NCBI RefSeq assembly: GCF_001005725.1
Contig: NZ_LBIC01000005.1
Coordinates: 360,001-424,000, forward strand
Direction of reading: 5' to 3'
DNA: 64,000 nucleotides
Source of the DNA: Sphingobium chungbukense
Lineage (GTDB): Bacteria > Pseudomonadota > Alphaproteobacteria > Sphingomonadales > Sphingomonadaceae
Shown one piece after another: positions 55,014 to 63,865 of this stretch. Within the stretch, counting starts at the first letter, position 1; each line of letters begins with the position of its first letter. The position numbers were made by a program, and so were the translations under genes. The notes beneath the pieces are model-generated. The model was not told the origin of the DNA and made no database searches. It worked only from the letters and a program-made list of their open reading frames with translations.

Positions 55014-56143
55014 CAGGGGCTTCCGAAGAGGGCGAGTATCTGGTCGGGGGCGAGGTCCCTCTTTTCCGGGGGCGATCCGGCGCGGGCCTGGCGGGCGAGG
55101 TCGAAGCGGCCCTGTCGCCCGGTGAGGACGATTTGGGCGGGCCGGGGACGGGCGCAGCCCTTGGCGCAACCCGAAATATGGAGCGGGCCCTTCACATGGG
55201 GTGCGAGCCGGGCGGCAAGGGCGCGCGTGGCGACGCTGGCCTGCGGGCAGGCGGGAGCGCCGGGGCAGGCGTCGACGCGGAGCAGCGGGTCGGTGGCCGC
55301 GTGACCGGGGCTGGTCGTGCCGCCTTCGGCGATCAGGCCCCGCCACGGGGTGAGGCGCAAAGCGATGACGCCCGGCTGTCCGGCCAGTGCAGCGAGGCTG
55401 TCGGCATCGATCTGGCCGAAGGGGATGCCGTGAAAGGGACCGGGGGCCTGCGCCAGCAGCCGTTCGAGCGGACGGGAAGGGGCGGGTTCGGCGGCCGGGC
55501 CCGGGGGCAGGGGCGCCTGGTGCCGGGCCATGCGGCCGGAGGCGATGCCGCCGGTTTCCAGGAACCAGCGGACAAGCACGATCAGGTCTTGCGCGGCGGT
55601 CTGGACGCTGGTGGGCATGCCATGGGGGCGGCCCTCCGCGCGGAGCAGCAGCGTCCCGCCTTCGCTGCGTTCGAAGCGGAAATCGGCAGGGACGAGGCCT
55701 AGGGCGGGCGCCGGACCGGCGTCGATCGCGACCCCGATCTTGGGAGGCAGGCGGGGAAGATCGTCCAGACGAGAGAGCAGGGCCCGGGCGATGCTGTCCG
55801 TATCGTCGCCGGGGGACCAGTCGGGGGCGAGGAGGAAATTGCGGCGGGCTTCGCGGGTTGGATCGGGATCGGTCAGGCCGAGGGCGATGAGGTGCCGAAG
55901 CAACGGGCGATGGCTTTGTTTCGTCACGCCGCGGATTTGCAGCCCTGACCGGTTGGTGAGGTCGAGCAATCCATTGCCGTGACGGAGGGCGGCCTTTGCC
56001 ATATCGATGGCCTGCGCGGCGGTCAGGCGGCCCAGCGGAGGACGCACCCGCACCAGCAGGCCGTCGCCCGCCATCATCGGGCGCCATGCCGTCGGACACC
56101 AGCCGCGAATGGCGGCGGCATGAGCGCTTGGCGTGTCTGGCAC
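55013..56143 (-). CDS. cobG: Precorrin-3B synthase
   Basis: A 376-residue enzyme of the nitrite/sulfite reductase fold carrying siroheme-type and [4Fe-4S] sites. The cluster cysteines are in ACPGAPACPQ (about residues 288-297) and SGCAKGCA (about 321-328). It uses O2 to hydroxylate precorrin-3A, which marks the aerobic pathway. The start is GTG 56143 with GGGAGGTG seven bases upstream. It is the first gene of an operon led by a cobalamin riboswitch 120 bases upstream. Confidence 0.93.
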   Translation of the reverse strand: MPDTPSAHAAAIRGWCPTAWRPMMAGDGLLVRVRPPLGRLTAAQAIDMAKAALRHGNGLLDLTNRSGLQIRGVTKQSHRPLLRHLIALGLTDPDPTREARRNFLLAPDWSPGDDTDSIARALLSRLDDLPRLPPKIGVAIDAGPAPALGLVPADFRFERSEGGTLLLRAEGRPHGMPTSVQTAAQDLIVLVRWFLETGGIASGRMARHQAPLPPGPAAEPAPSRPLERLLAQAPGPFHGIPFGQIDADSLAALAGQPGVIALRLTPWRGLIAEGGTTSPGHAATDPLLRVDACPGAPACPQASVATRALAARLAPHVKGPLHISGCAKGCARPRPAQIVLTGRQGRFDLARQARAGSPPEKRDLAPDQILALFGSP

Positions 56144-56203
56144 TGGACTTCACCTCCCACGTCGCAACGACGACTGGAGGATGCTTCCCACCAGCCGCTT
56201 ATC

Positions 56204-56261
56204 CGTCGCTCGTGCGGAGAACCGAGCCGTGACCATCCCCTGGACCATGGCTAGAGCGACC
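56204..56261 (-). promoter_or_regulatory. Conserved leader element after the second cobalamin riboswitch
   Basis: This 58-base block aligns without gaps to 63805-63862 in the leader of the Ni/Co permease gene (49 of 58 identical by eye). Its ends GTCGCTC and GAGCGAC (minus strand) form a stem; a similar stem follows the first riboswitch. It begins just after the aptamer and ends 60 bases before cobG, so it is the probable expression platform. Confidence 0.6.
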
Positions 56262-56265
56262 CTTG

Positions 56266-56464
56266 CGTTCGGCAGGTCTCCTGGCTTGCGGGTCATAGCC
56301 TTGGCAGGGGCCTTCCCGGATTGCTCCAGTGGCTGGCCGTCCCGATCATGGGGCGTCCGTCCTTGCCTTGCTCGCCGCTCACAGTTGCAGGGACAGCCAC
56401 GGATTAGGGAGTTTCCTCCCGCACCGCGTTCCCATTTAAGCCCCTTTTGGGGGCACCGACGCGA
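56266..56464 (-). promoter_or_regulatory. Cobalamin riboswitch upstream of cobG
   Basis: On the minus strand: the 5' arm with TCGGTGCC and AAAAGGGGCTTAAATGGGAA, the core GGCTGTCCCTGCAACTGTGA and GCGGCGAGC, then the closing GACCCGCAAGCCAGGAGACC-TGCC (56294-56271). These are the standard elements of the adenosylcobalamin aptamer; TCGG and CCGA at the ends can close P1. It should control the cobG-to-cobF operon. Confidence 0.95.
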
Positions 56465-56557
56465 TCGATGGAGCGGGCGCAGCCCGATCCGGATGCGATT
56501 CATAAAGGCAGAGCGGTGGAAAGGGAAGTGGGCTTCTGCCCACCCACGGAAGGAGGA

Positions 56558-57187
56558 TCAGCGCTTGACGATCGCGGAATGCCAGTCTGTGCGATGTTCC
56601 CAACCGCGCCGTTCGAGTTCCGGCGTCGCCTCCTCGCTCTGCGGATAGCCCAGGCACAGCAGGCCGAGGCAGCGCCAGTTTTCCGGAATGGCGAGCATCG
56701 CGTCCACCGTGGGCCGGTCCAGGATCGATACCCAGCCCATGCCGATGCCCCGCGTACGGGCGGCAAGCCAGATGGTATGGATCGCCATCACGCAGCTATA
56801 GCGCCGTGCTTCGGGCATGGTGATCGCGCCGAGGCGGTGGCCGGTTTCGGTCCCTTCGTCGCAATAGACGGCGAACAATATGGGCGCTTCACGCAGGCCG
56901 TGCAGTTTCAGGCTGCGGTAGAGCCTGTCTTCGTCGCCCTCATAGATGCTGCCAGCCTTGGCGATCTGGGCATCGACATGGGTGGCGAGTTGCTCGCGCA
57001 AGGCAGGGGTTTCGATCCGGACGAAACGCCACGGTTGGGACAGGCCGACCGAGGGGGCGCTGTGGGCGAGGGCAAGGAGCCGCTCCACCTCCCCCTCGTC
57101 CAGCGGATCGGTCAGGAAATGGCGCACGTCGCGGCGCAGGTGGACCAGTTCCTCGAAGGCGGCGATGTCGAAGGCGGTGCGTGTCAG
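56558..57187 (-). CDS. bluB: 5,6-dimethylbenzimidazole synthase, probable CTG start
   Basis: A flavoprotein of the nitroreductase fold that converts reduced FMN and O2 to dimethylbenzimidazole. Motifs: LVHLRRDVRHFLTDPLDEGEVERLL, SAPSVGLSQPWRFVRI, and MGWVSILD. A GTG start at 57127 would cut off the FMN-binding RRD part of the conserved RRxVR motif. In frame upstream there is no ATG, GTG or TTG, but a CTG at 57187 overlaps the cobO stop as CTGA, copying the ATGA/GTGA pattern of the operon, with AGGA eight bases before it. This gives 209 residues, a normal BluB length. Last gene of its operon. Confidence 0.88.
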   Translation of the reverse strand: MTRTAFDIAAFEELVHLRRDVRHFLTDPLDEGEVERLLALAHSAPSVGLSQPWRFVRIETPALREQLATHVDAQIAKAGSIYEGDEDRLYRSLKLHGLREAPILFAVYCDEGTETGHRLGAITMPEARRYSCVMAIHTIWLAARTRGIGMGWVSILDRPTVDAMLAIPENWRCLGLLCLGYPQSEEATPELERRGWEHRTDWHSAIVKR

Positions 57188-57789
57188 AATTCGATTCCTG
57201 CCTGGGCCTTCACGCCGCTGCGGAAGGGATGTTTGACGAGGGTCATTTCGGTGACGAGATCAGCCGCCTCAATCAGCGCGTCGGGCCCGTTGCGGCCGGT
57301 GATGAGGACATGTTTCATGGCGCTTCTGGCGGTCACGGCTTCCAGCACCTCTTCGACCGGCAGATAGTCGTAACGCAGGACGATATTGAGTTCATCGGCA
57401 AGGACCATATCATAGGCCGGATCGGCAATCATCCGCTTTACCTCGTCCCATGCCTCGCGGGCGAGGGCGATGTCGCGGGTGCGGTCCTGCGTGTTCCAGG
57501 TGAAGCCTTCGCCCATGGGCTTGAATTCGACATTCCCCGGAAACGCGTCGAAGACGGCTTTTTCTCCGCTGGACATGGCGCCCTTCACGAACTGGACGAC
57601 GCCGACCTTTTTGCCATGGCCGATGGCGCGCACGACCATGCCGAGTGCGGCGGTCGTCTTGCCCTTGCCCTTGCCGGTGTGGACGATCAGCAGGCCCTTT
57701 TCCTGCGTCTTGGTCGCCATGATCTTGTCATGGGCGGCCTGTTTCTTCTTCATCTTCTCGGCATGTTGTTCGGGCGTGCGTTCGATCAT
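57184..57789 (-). CDS. cobO: Cob(I)yrinic acid a,c-diamide adenosyltransferase
   Basis: A 201-residue CobO/BtuR-type enzyme. The P-loop is HTGKGKGKTTAALG (residues 37-50), followed by VGVVQFVKGAMSSGE and the DELNIVLRYDYLP segment. It transfers the adenosyl group of ATP to cob(I)yrinate. The ATG lies one base after the cobN stop, and its own stop overlaps the likely CTG start of bluB. Confidence 0.95.
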   Translation of the reverse strand: MIERTPEQHAEKMKKKQAAHDKIMATKTQEKGLLIVHTGKGKGKTTAALGMVVRAIGHGKKVGVVQFVKGAMSSGEKAVFDAFPGNVEFKPMGEGFTWNTQDRTRDIALAREAWDEVKRMIADPAYDMVLADELNIVLRYDYLPVEEVLEAVTARSAMKHVLITGRNGPDALIEAADLVTEMTLVKHPFRSGVKAQAGIEF

Positions 57790-57790
57790 G

Positions 57791-60700
57791 TCAGGCGTCC
57801 TTGAGTTGGGTGAGGAGCATGGCGGCGCTGTTCGACCGGGGTTTCCACAGGCGCCGGTCGAGCGCTTCATGGAGGCGGGCGGCGGTTTCGCGCAGGGCGG
57901 CGGGGTTAGCCTCCGCCATGAAGGCGCGGACGGTTTCGTCCTCGATGAAGGCGGCGTGGACGGCGTCGAAATGATGGTCCTTCACCGCATGAGTGGTGGC
58001 GGCGAAGGCGAAGAGATAATCGACCGAGGTGGCGATCTCGAACGCGCCCTTGTAACCGTGACGCATCATGCCCGCGATCCATTTGGGGTTGGTGACGCGG
58101 GCACGGACGATGCGGCCGATCTCATCCTCCAGCGTGCGGACGACGGGGCGTTCGGGGCGGCTGTGGTCGTTATGGTAGTTGAGCGGCTTTTTGCCCGAGA
58201 GATGCTCGACGGCGGCGGCGATCCCACCCTCGAACTGGTAATAATCGTCGCTGTCGAGCAGGTCATGCTCGCGATTGTCCTGATTCTGGATCAGGGCGTC
58301 GGCCTGGGTCAATCGTTGCGAAAAGAGACTGCGTTCGGCATCGCCCTCGACCCCGCCGCCATAAGCATAGCTGCCCCAGTCGAGATAGACATTGGCCAGG
58401 TCGGCGCGATCGTGCCAGATTTTCTCGTCGATCATCGCCTGTAGGCCCGCGCCATAGGCACCGGGTTTCGAGCCGAAGATGCGGGCACCTGCGCGGCGCT
58501 GGGCGGTCTTTTCGGGCGTGCCTTCCGCGATCAGGGCGGCGGTTTCGGTGCGGTGGCGGGCGGCGGCGGGATTATCCTCCTCCGGCTCCTCCAGCGCCAT
58601 GACGGCGCGGGCGGCGCTGTCGAGCAGGTCGATCTGCTCCGGGAAAGCGTCGCGGAAGAAACCCGAGACGCGGAAGGTGACGTCGACGCGCGGGTGGTTC
58701 AGTTCGGCGATCTTCATGACCTCGAAGCCGATGACGCGGCCCGAGGCCCAATCCCAGCGCGGGCGGACGCCCATGAGCGCGAGGGCCTGGGCGATGTCGT
58801 CGCCGCCGGTGCGCATATTGGCGGTGCCCCAGGCGGACAGGGCGATGGCGCGGGGATAGGCCCCCTCGCGCTGGAGATAGTCCTGCACGATGAGGTCGGC
58901 GGAGCGTTGGCCAAGATTCCAGGCGGCGACCGTGGGGACGGCGCGGGTGTCGACCGAATAGAAGTTGCGGCCGGTGGGGAGGACGTCTGGGCGGCCCCTT
59001 GTGGGCGCTCCGGAGGGGCCGGGGGGGACGAACTGGCCGTTGAGGGCTTTGAGCAGCGCGGTTTTTTCGGCCGCTCCGCAGGCGTCGACGCGGGGGGCGA
59101 GGTCTTGCTCGATCACAGTGAGGACTGCCGCGGTCCGGGGGCCTGGGATGCCTCCCCGTCCTTTGCCGTCATCCCCGCGCAGGCGGGGATGACGATGTTC
59201 TAATTGGTCCAGCAGCTGGATCGCGTAGAGTTCGAGCCGCTCTACCGTGTCGCCGGTGGTGCGCCATGAGGCTTCGGTGAGGTTCTGGAGGGGGGCGGGA
59301 CGCGGACCCGCCCAGGGCGTGCCCATGGTGCAGTCGAGCGGGTCGAAATTCAGCACCAAGTCATCCGCCAGCGCGCGGAGGAGGGACTGCTGGCCTGCAT
59401 CGTCCATGCCTCTGGGACAGCGGGCGAGGGCGATGAGAAGATCGCGGCGGAGGGTGCCCTCGGGGCTCAGGGTGAAGATATGCAGGCCATCACGAATCTG
59501 CATTTCCTTGAGGTCGCACAGATAGTTGTCGATTGCAGCTAAGGCATCGTCTCCGCTTCCTTCCGTGCCCGCATCCTTGTCGATGCCTTGCGAGGCGGCG
59601 AGGGCCAGAATGTCCTTGCGCAGTGTTTCCAGGCGCCGCGGGTCCATGCCGGCGGCGAGATAATATTCGTCGACCAGCGCCTCCAGTTCCTTGAGTGGGC
59701 CATAGGTTTCGGCGCGGGTCAGCGGCGGTGTCAGATGATCGATGATGCAGGCGCCGATGCGGCGCTTGGCCTGGGTGCCTTCGCCGGGATCGTTGACGAT
59801 GAAGGGGTAGATTTGCGGGATCGGTCCGGCGCAGATTTCGGGGAAGCATTGTTCCGAAAGTGCGATCGCCTTGCCCGGAAGCCATTCGAGATTGCCGTGC
59901 TTGCCGACATGGACGACGGCATGGGCGCCAAACACCTGCGCCAGCCAGATGTGGAAGGCGAGATAGGCGTGGGGCGGCGGCAGGGCCGGGTCGTGATAGC
60001 TGCTCTTGGGGTCGATATGGTAGCCGCGCGAGGGCTGGACTGCGACCGCGATGTTGCCGAAGCGGTGGACGGGCAGGTGGAAGGCGCCGTCGCGGAAGAA
60101 GGGGTCGGTTTCCGGAGGGCCCCAGCGGGTCGTGATGGCTTCCTGGGCGGTTTGGGGCAGGGCGGCAAAGGCGGCGCGGTAATCTACGAGGGGGAGGGAT
60201 GGAAAGGGTGACGACAGGTTCAGCCCGGATGGGGGAGGAGTGGGTTTGGTCAGGTCGTTGGTCGTGCCGGCGGTCAGGTGGCGCATCAGGGCAGCGCCAT
60301 CGATTGGCGCGTCGGCGGTGGTGTAGCCGGACCCTGCCAGGGCATTCAGGATCGCGGCGGCGCTGGCCGGGGTGTCGAGACCGACGCCATTGCCGACGCG
60401 GCCATCCTTGTTTGGGTAATTGGCCAGGATCAGGGCAATGCGGCGGTCAGTGGTCGGAGTTTGACGGATTTTTGACCATTTTGCAGTGAGTTGAGAGACA
60501 AAGCTAACACGATCCGCCAGCACGCGGGGGACGATGATATTGCATTCGGTTCGCTCATCGAAGCGGGCGGAGGCCTTGAAGGCGACGGCGCGGGTGAAGA
60601 GGCGGCCATCCACCTCTGGGAGCGCGATGTGCATGGCGAGGTCGCGGGGGCCGAGACCCCGGGCGCTTGCTTCCCAAGCGCCCTGTTCCGCGCTGGCGAA

Positions 60701-61594
60701 GATGGTCTGGAGGATCGGGCAGTCCGCCTGTTCAAGGATTGAGGGCGTGCGGGATTCTCCCGGTGCGCTGGCGGCGAAGGCGGTGGCGTTGAGGATGACA
60801 TCCGGCGGGGCCTCGCGCATCAGGCCGTGGAGGAAGTCCCTGGCGAAAGGTTCGCGCAGTGCCCGGATGTGGACGGGGAGGACGTTGAGGCCCGCGGCTT
60901 CGAGACCGACGATCATTGCATCGACCGCTTCAAGCGTCCCGGCGATCAACAGGGCGCGGTAGAAGAGAAACAGGGTCGTGGGCCGGCCTGCCCTCCAGCG
61001 GGCCTTCACCTGCGCCAGCGTGGGACGGTCGGTGCCCGGGAGGTAGAGGCCAGCGTCGGCCACGGGGACAGGAGCATCGGGCGCGCCGGCGTCAAAGCCG
61101 GCCAGACGGGCGGCGGTCTTGAGGAAGGCGATGGCATTGGGAATGCCGCCCTGCCGGAGATAGTCGCGGAGACGATCGCAAGTTTCGGCGGGCAGGGTCG
61201 AGGCGGCTTGCAGATCGGGATCATCTTCGCGGCCATCGGCTATGGCGGCGAAGGTGATGCCCTTTTCGCGCGCGATATAGGCAATTTCATCAATGCCATA
61301 GGGCCAATAGCTCTTACCCCCTAGCAGGATCACGCAGACGAATTTGGCGTGAGCGATCACCTTTTCGACATAGAGGTCGACGGAATAGGGATGCTTGAGC
61401 TGGAGGAGATTGGCGAGGCGGATCGTCGGGCCTGCCTCGCCCAGCCCCTCCGCCAGCGCATGGGCGGCGCTGGCGAAGCAGGCGAGTTCGCTGTCCGCCA
61501 CGGTGAGCAGCACGATGTCGCCCGGCGACTGGCCGAGGTCGATCGCTTCGTCGCCATTGGAGACGGTGCCGGGCGTGGCGGTCAGCAGGTGCAT
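57791..61594 (-). CDS. cobN: Aerobic cobaltochelatase subunit CobN, with an inserted palindrome
   Basis: A 1267-residue large subunit that inserts cobalt into hydrogenobyrinic acid a,c-diamide. A hallmark is VVHVGKHGNLEWLPGKAIALSE near residue 563, and others are NYPNKDGRVGNGVGLDTPASA and RTGGDDIAQALALMGVRP. At about residue 800 the sequence HRHPRLRGDDG is the translation of a palindrome at 59167-59194 that resembles a dispersed repeat; it leaves the frame intact. The start overlaps the cobW stop (TGATG). The ATPase partners CobS and CobT are not in the window. Confidence 0.96.
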   Translation of the reverse strand: MHLLTATPGTVSNGDEAIDLGQSPGDIVLLTVADSELACFASAAHALAEGLGEAGPTIRLANLLQLKHPYSVDLYVEKVIAHAKFVCVILLGGKSYWPYGIDEIAYIAREKGITFAAIADGREDDPDLQAASTLPAETCDRLRDYLRQGGIPNAIAFLKTAARLAGFDAGAPDAPVPVADAGLYLPGTDRPTLAQVKARWRAGRPTTLFLFYRALLIAGTLEAVDAMIVGLEAAGLNVLPVHIRALREPFARDFLHGLMREAPPDVILNATAFAASAPGESRTPSILEQADCPILQTIFASAEQGAWEASARGLGPRDLAMHIALPEVDGRLFTRAVAFKASARFDERTECNIIVPRVLADRVSFVSQLTAKWSKIRQTPTTDRRIALILANYPNKDGRVGNGVGLDTPASAAAILNALAGSGYTTADAPIDGAALMRHLTAGTTNDLTKPTPPPSGLNLSSPFPSLPLVDYRAAFAALPQTAQEAITTRWGPPETDPFFRDGAFHLPVHRFGNIAVAVQPSRGYHIDPKSSYHDPALPPPHAYLAFHIWLAQVFGAHAVVHVGKHGNLEWLPGKAIALSEQCFPEICAGPIPQIYPFIVNDPGEGTQAKRRIGACIIDHLTPPLTRAETYGPLKELEALVDEYYLAAGMDPRRLETLRKDILALAASQGIDKDAGTEGSGDDALAAIDNYLCDLKEMQIRDGLHIFTLSPEGTLRRDLLIALARCPRGMDDAGQQSLLRALADDLVLNFDPLDCTMGTPWAGPRPAPLQNLTEASWRTTGDTVERLELYAIQLLDQLEHRHPRLRGDDGKGRGGIPGPRTAAVLTVIEQDLAPRVDACGAAEKTALLKALNGQFVPPGPSGAPTRGRPDVLPTGRNFYSVDTRAVPTVAAWNLGQRSADLIVQDYLQREGAYPRAIALSAWGTANMRTGGDDIAQALALMGVRPRWDWASGRVIGFEVMKIAELNHPRVDVTFRVSGFFRDAFPEQIDLLDSAARAVMALEEPEEDNPAAARHRTETAALIAEGTPEKTAQRRAGARIFGSKPGAYGAGLQAMIDEKIWHDRADLANVYLDWGSYAYGGGVEGDAERSLFSQRLTQADALIQNQDNREHDLLDSDDYYQFEGGIAAAVEHLSGKKPLNYHNDHSRPERPVVRTLEDEIGRIVRARVTNPKWIAGMMRHGYKGAFEIATSVDYLFAFAATTHAVKDHHFDAVHAAFIEDETVRAFMAEANPAALRETAARLHEALDRRLWKPRSNSAAMLLTQLKDA
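59167..59194. repeat. Palindromic repeat inserted in cobN
   Basis: CGTCATCCCCGC (59167-59178) and GCGGGGATGACG (59183-59194) are perfect inverted arms around GCAG. Sequences of this kind occur as dispersed palindromes in proteobacterial genomes. Here it is inside a gene and translated. Confidence 0.7.
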
Positions 61595-62634
61595 CAGGCG
61601 GGGACCGTCTGGGCGTCGAGCGCCGCTTCGATGGCCGCGCGGTCAAGGCCCGCCCGGCCGATCACGACAAGGCGGGAGGCGCGTTGCTCGCCCGGCTGCC
61701 ATTGGCGGTCATAATGGTACTGGATACGGGGGCCGACGGCCTGGACGACGAGGCGGGCGGGGCGGCCTGCGATCGCGAGGAAGCCTTTCACCCGCAACAG
61801 GTCGTGCGCGGCGATGACCTTTGCGAGCGTCGCCAGCACAGGCTCCGGATTGCCGAGTTCGCCCAGGTCGACGATGAAGCTTTCGAAATCGTCATGGTCG
61901 TGATCCTCCTCATTGTCGTGATGGGAGGGGCGGGCGTCGATCTGCTCCTCCACGCCTAAGTCGAGGCCGAGCAATATGGCGGGGTCGATCGCGCCCTTCG
62001 CCGTGCGGATGATGCCGACGCCGCGACGGGTTTGCGGGCCTAAATCGCGTTCCAGCGTGGCGAGAGTATCGGCGTCCACCAGATCGGTCTTGTTGAGCAG
62101 GACGAGGTCGGCGCAGGCGAGCTGGTCCTCGAACAGTTCCTCGATCGGGCTGTCATGGTCGAGCGTCGGATCTGCGGCGCGGGCGGCCGTCAGGGCGGCT
62201 TCGTCATGGGCGAAACGGCCCGCCGCCAGCGCTTCGGCGTCGATCAGGGCGATCACGCCGTCGACCGTGGCGCGGGTCCGGATGTCGGGCCATTGGAACG
62301 CCTTCACCAGCGGCTTGGGCAGCGCCAAGCCGGAGGTTTCGATGATGATGTGGTCGGGCGGCGTCGGGCGGTCGAGCAGGCGCTGCATGGTCGGCAGGAA
62401 ATCGTCCGCAACGGTGCAGCAGATGCAGCCGTTCGCCAGTTCGATGATGTCCTCGTCCGGGCAGGCTTCGTCGCCGCAGCCCTGCACCAGTGCGCCGTCG
62501 ACGCCGACGTCCCCGAATTCGTTGATGATGAGGGCGAGGCGGCGGCCGCCCGCATGTTCGATCAGGTGACGGATCAGCGTCGTCTTTCCGGCGCCGAGGA
62601 AACCGGTGATGACGGTAGCGGGAACCTTGTTCAT
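61594..62634 (-). CDS. cobW: CobW family GTPase (cobalt metallochaperone)
   Basis: A 346-residue COG0523 GTPase. The P-loop GFLGAGKTT is residues 11-19; the metal site is GCICC at residues 69-73; a His/Asp-rich loop HHDNEEDHDHDD lies near residue 240; NKTDLVD is the guanine-specificity motif. It is thought to bring cobalt to CobN. It overlaps the permease gene by ATGA and cobN by TGATG. Confidence 0.95.
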   Translation of the reverse strand: MNKVPATVITGFLGAGKTTLIRHLIEHAGGRRLALIINEFGDVGVDGALVQGCGDEACPDEDIIELANGCICCTVADDFLPTMQRLLDRPTPPDHIIIETSGLALPKPLVKAFQWPDIRTRATVDGVIALIDAEALAAGRFAHDEAALTAARAADPTLDHDSPIEELFEDQLACADLVLLNKTDLVDADTLATLERDLGPQTRRGVGIIRTAKGAIDPAILLGLDLGVEEQIDARPSHHDNEEDHDHDDFESFIVDLGELGNPEPVLATLAKVIAAHDLLRVKGFLAIAGRPARLVVQAVGPRIQYHYDRQWQPGEQRASRLVVIGRAGLDRAAIEAALDAQTVPA

Positions 62635-63698
62635 GCGGGATTTCCTTGGGGTTCGAGGGTGACTTCGATCTCGTCGAAGCCTTTCCAGCGGTAGATGATC
62701 CAGCTTGCCAGCCAGCAGGCGGCGAACAGGCCGATGATGATGAAGCCGAGGCTGTTGAAATGTTCGCCAAGGTCGGCGGCAAGGGTCCAGATGCCGCCGG
62801 TGAGGCCGAGCTTGTCGCCCAGCAGTGCGGCTGCCTCGATCCCGCCGATGAGGAGGGCGACCAGTGCCGAGACCAGGGTGATGGTGATGTTGTAATAGAG
62901 TTTGCGGATCGGCTTCACGAACGCCCATTGATAGGCGCCCATCATCAGCGCCCCGTCCGCCGTGTCGATCAGCGCCATGCCCGCCGCGAAGAGCAGCGGG
63001 AAGATGAGGACGGTGGAGATGGAAAGGCCGCTCGCCGCCTGTCCCGCGGACAGGCCGAGAATGGCGACTTCGGTGGCCGTGTCGAAGCCGAGGCCGAAGA
63101 GAAAGCCGAGCGGGGCCATGTGCCAGCTTTGCCTCACCAGCCGGAAAAGCGGACGGAAGATGCGGGCGAGGAAGCCGCGATTGCCGAGGAGAATATCCAT
63201 GTCTTCATCGACATAGGCGCCACCATTGCGGACATGGTTGAAGGTCTTCAGAACCGATCTCAGGATGATCAGGTTCATCGCCGCGATGGTGAAGAGGAAG
63301 GTGGCGGACACGATCGTCGCGATGGTGCCGCCGATCGCGCCCACGGCCTCGACGCGGGTCAGCGCATTGGCGGCAATGGCGATCGCGACGGCGGCGATCA
63401 GGACGATGCCGCTATGGCCGATGGCGAACCAGAAGCCGACCGTCAGCGGGCGCTGGCCGTCCTGCATCAGCTTGCGGGTCACATTGTCGATGGCCGCGAT
63501 ATGATCGGCATCGACGGCATGGCGCAGGCCGAGGCTCCAGGCGAGAAGCGCTGTGCCCAGCATGACCGTGTTGCCGGCGAAGACGATGAAGGCCCAAAGC
63601 CAGGCGGCCAGATTCGCGGCGATCAGGGCGGCGAACATGCTCGTCGCGCGACCGCGTGTGAGGCGCGGCGGGACCAGCGCATTGGAAAAGAATGTCAT
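62631..63698 (-). CDS. HoxN/NixA-type nickel/cobalt permease (NiCoT)
   Basis: A 355-residue inner-membrane permease with about eight segments. The signature GLRHAVDADHIAAIDN (residues 57-72), which holds the metal-selecting His/Asp pattern, and LGFDTATEVAIL are both present. Upstream of cobW-cobN and behind a cobalamin riboswitch it is most likely a cobalt importer. Nickel cannot be excluded from sequence alone. Confidence 0.93.
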   Translation of the reverse strand: MTFFSNALVPPRLTRGRATSMFAALIAANLAAWLWAFIVFAGNTVMLGTALLAWSLGLRHAVDADHIAAIDNVTRKLMQDGQRPLTVGFWFAIGHSGIVLIAAVAIAIAANALTRVEAVGAIGGTIATIVSATFLFTIAAMNLIILRSVLKTFNHVRNGGAYVDEDMDILLGNRGFLARIFRPLFRLVRQSWHMAPLGFLFGLGFDTATEVAILGLSAGQAASGLSISTVLIFPLLFAAGMALIDTADGALMMGAYQWAFVKPIRKLYYNITITLVSALVALLIGGIEAAALLGDKLGLTGGIWTLAADLGEHFNSLGFIIIGLFAACWLASWIIYRWKGFDEIEVTLEPQGNPA

Positions 63699-63734
63699 CG
63701 GGATCGATCCCCGTAGGCGTCGGCGAAACCGGAC

Positions 63735-63793
63735 GGGAGCTGCCTTCATGCCGGGCGGACGCGCTTGCACCCGGCATGCGGACAGCAGCTCCC
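63735..63793 (-). promoter_or_regulatory. Large interrupted hairpin in the Ni/Co permease leader
   Basis: Outer arms GGGAGCTGC (63735-63743) and GCAGCTCCC (63785-63793), inner arms ATGCCGGG (63748-63755) and CCCGGCAT (63770-63777). It lies between the riboswitch and the permease start. There is no T-tract, so it may be a pause, processing or Rho-related structure rather than a simple terminator. Confidence 0.55.
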
Positions 63794-63804
63794 GCTGCGT
63801 GAAG

Positions 63805-63862
63805 CGTCGCTCAGACGGAGTACCGTGCCGCGGCCATCCCCTGGACCAAGGCAAGAGCGACC
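63805..63862 (-). promoter_or_regulatory. Conserved leader element after the third cobalamin riboswitch
   Basis: Gap-free counterpart of 56204-56261. Stem-forming ends GTCGCTC and GAGCGAC, and the central CCATCCCCTGGACCA (63834-63848) is identical in both leaders. Confidence 0.6.
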
Positions 63863-63865
63863 AGA

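Noticed and set aside
57127..57127. GTG as the bluB start
   Set aside because: It would remove the RRD residues of the FMN-binding motif that is otherwise intact in frame upstream.
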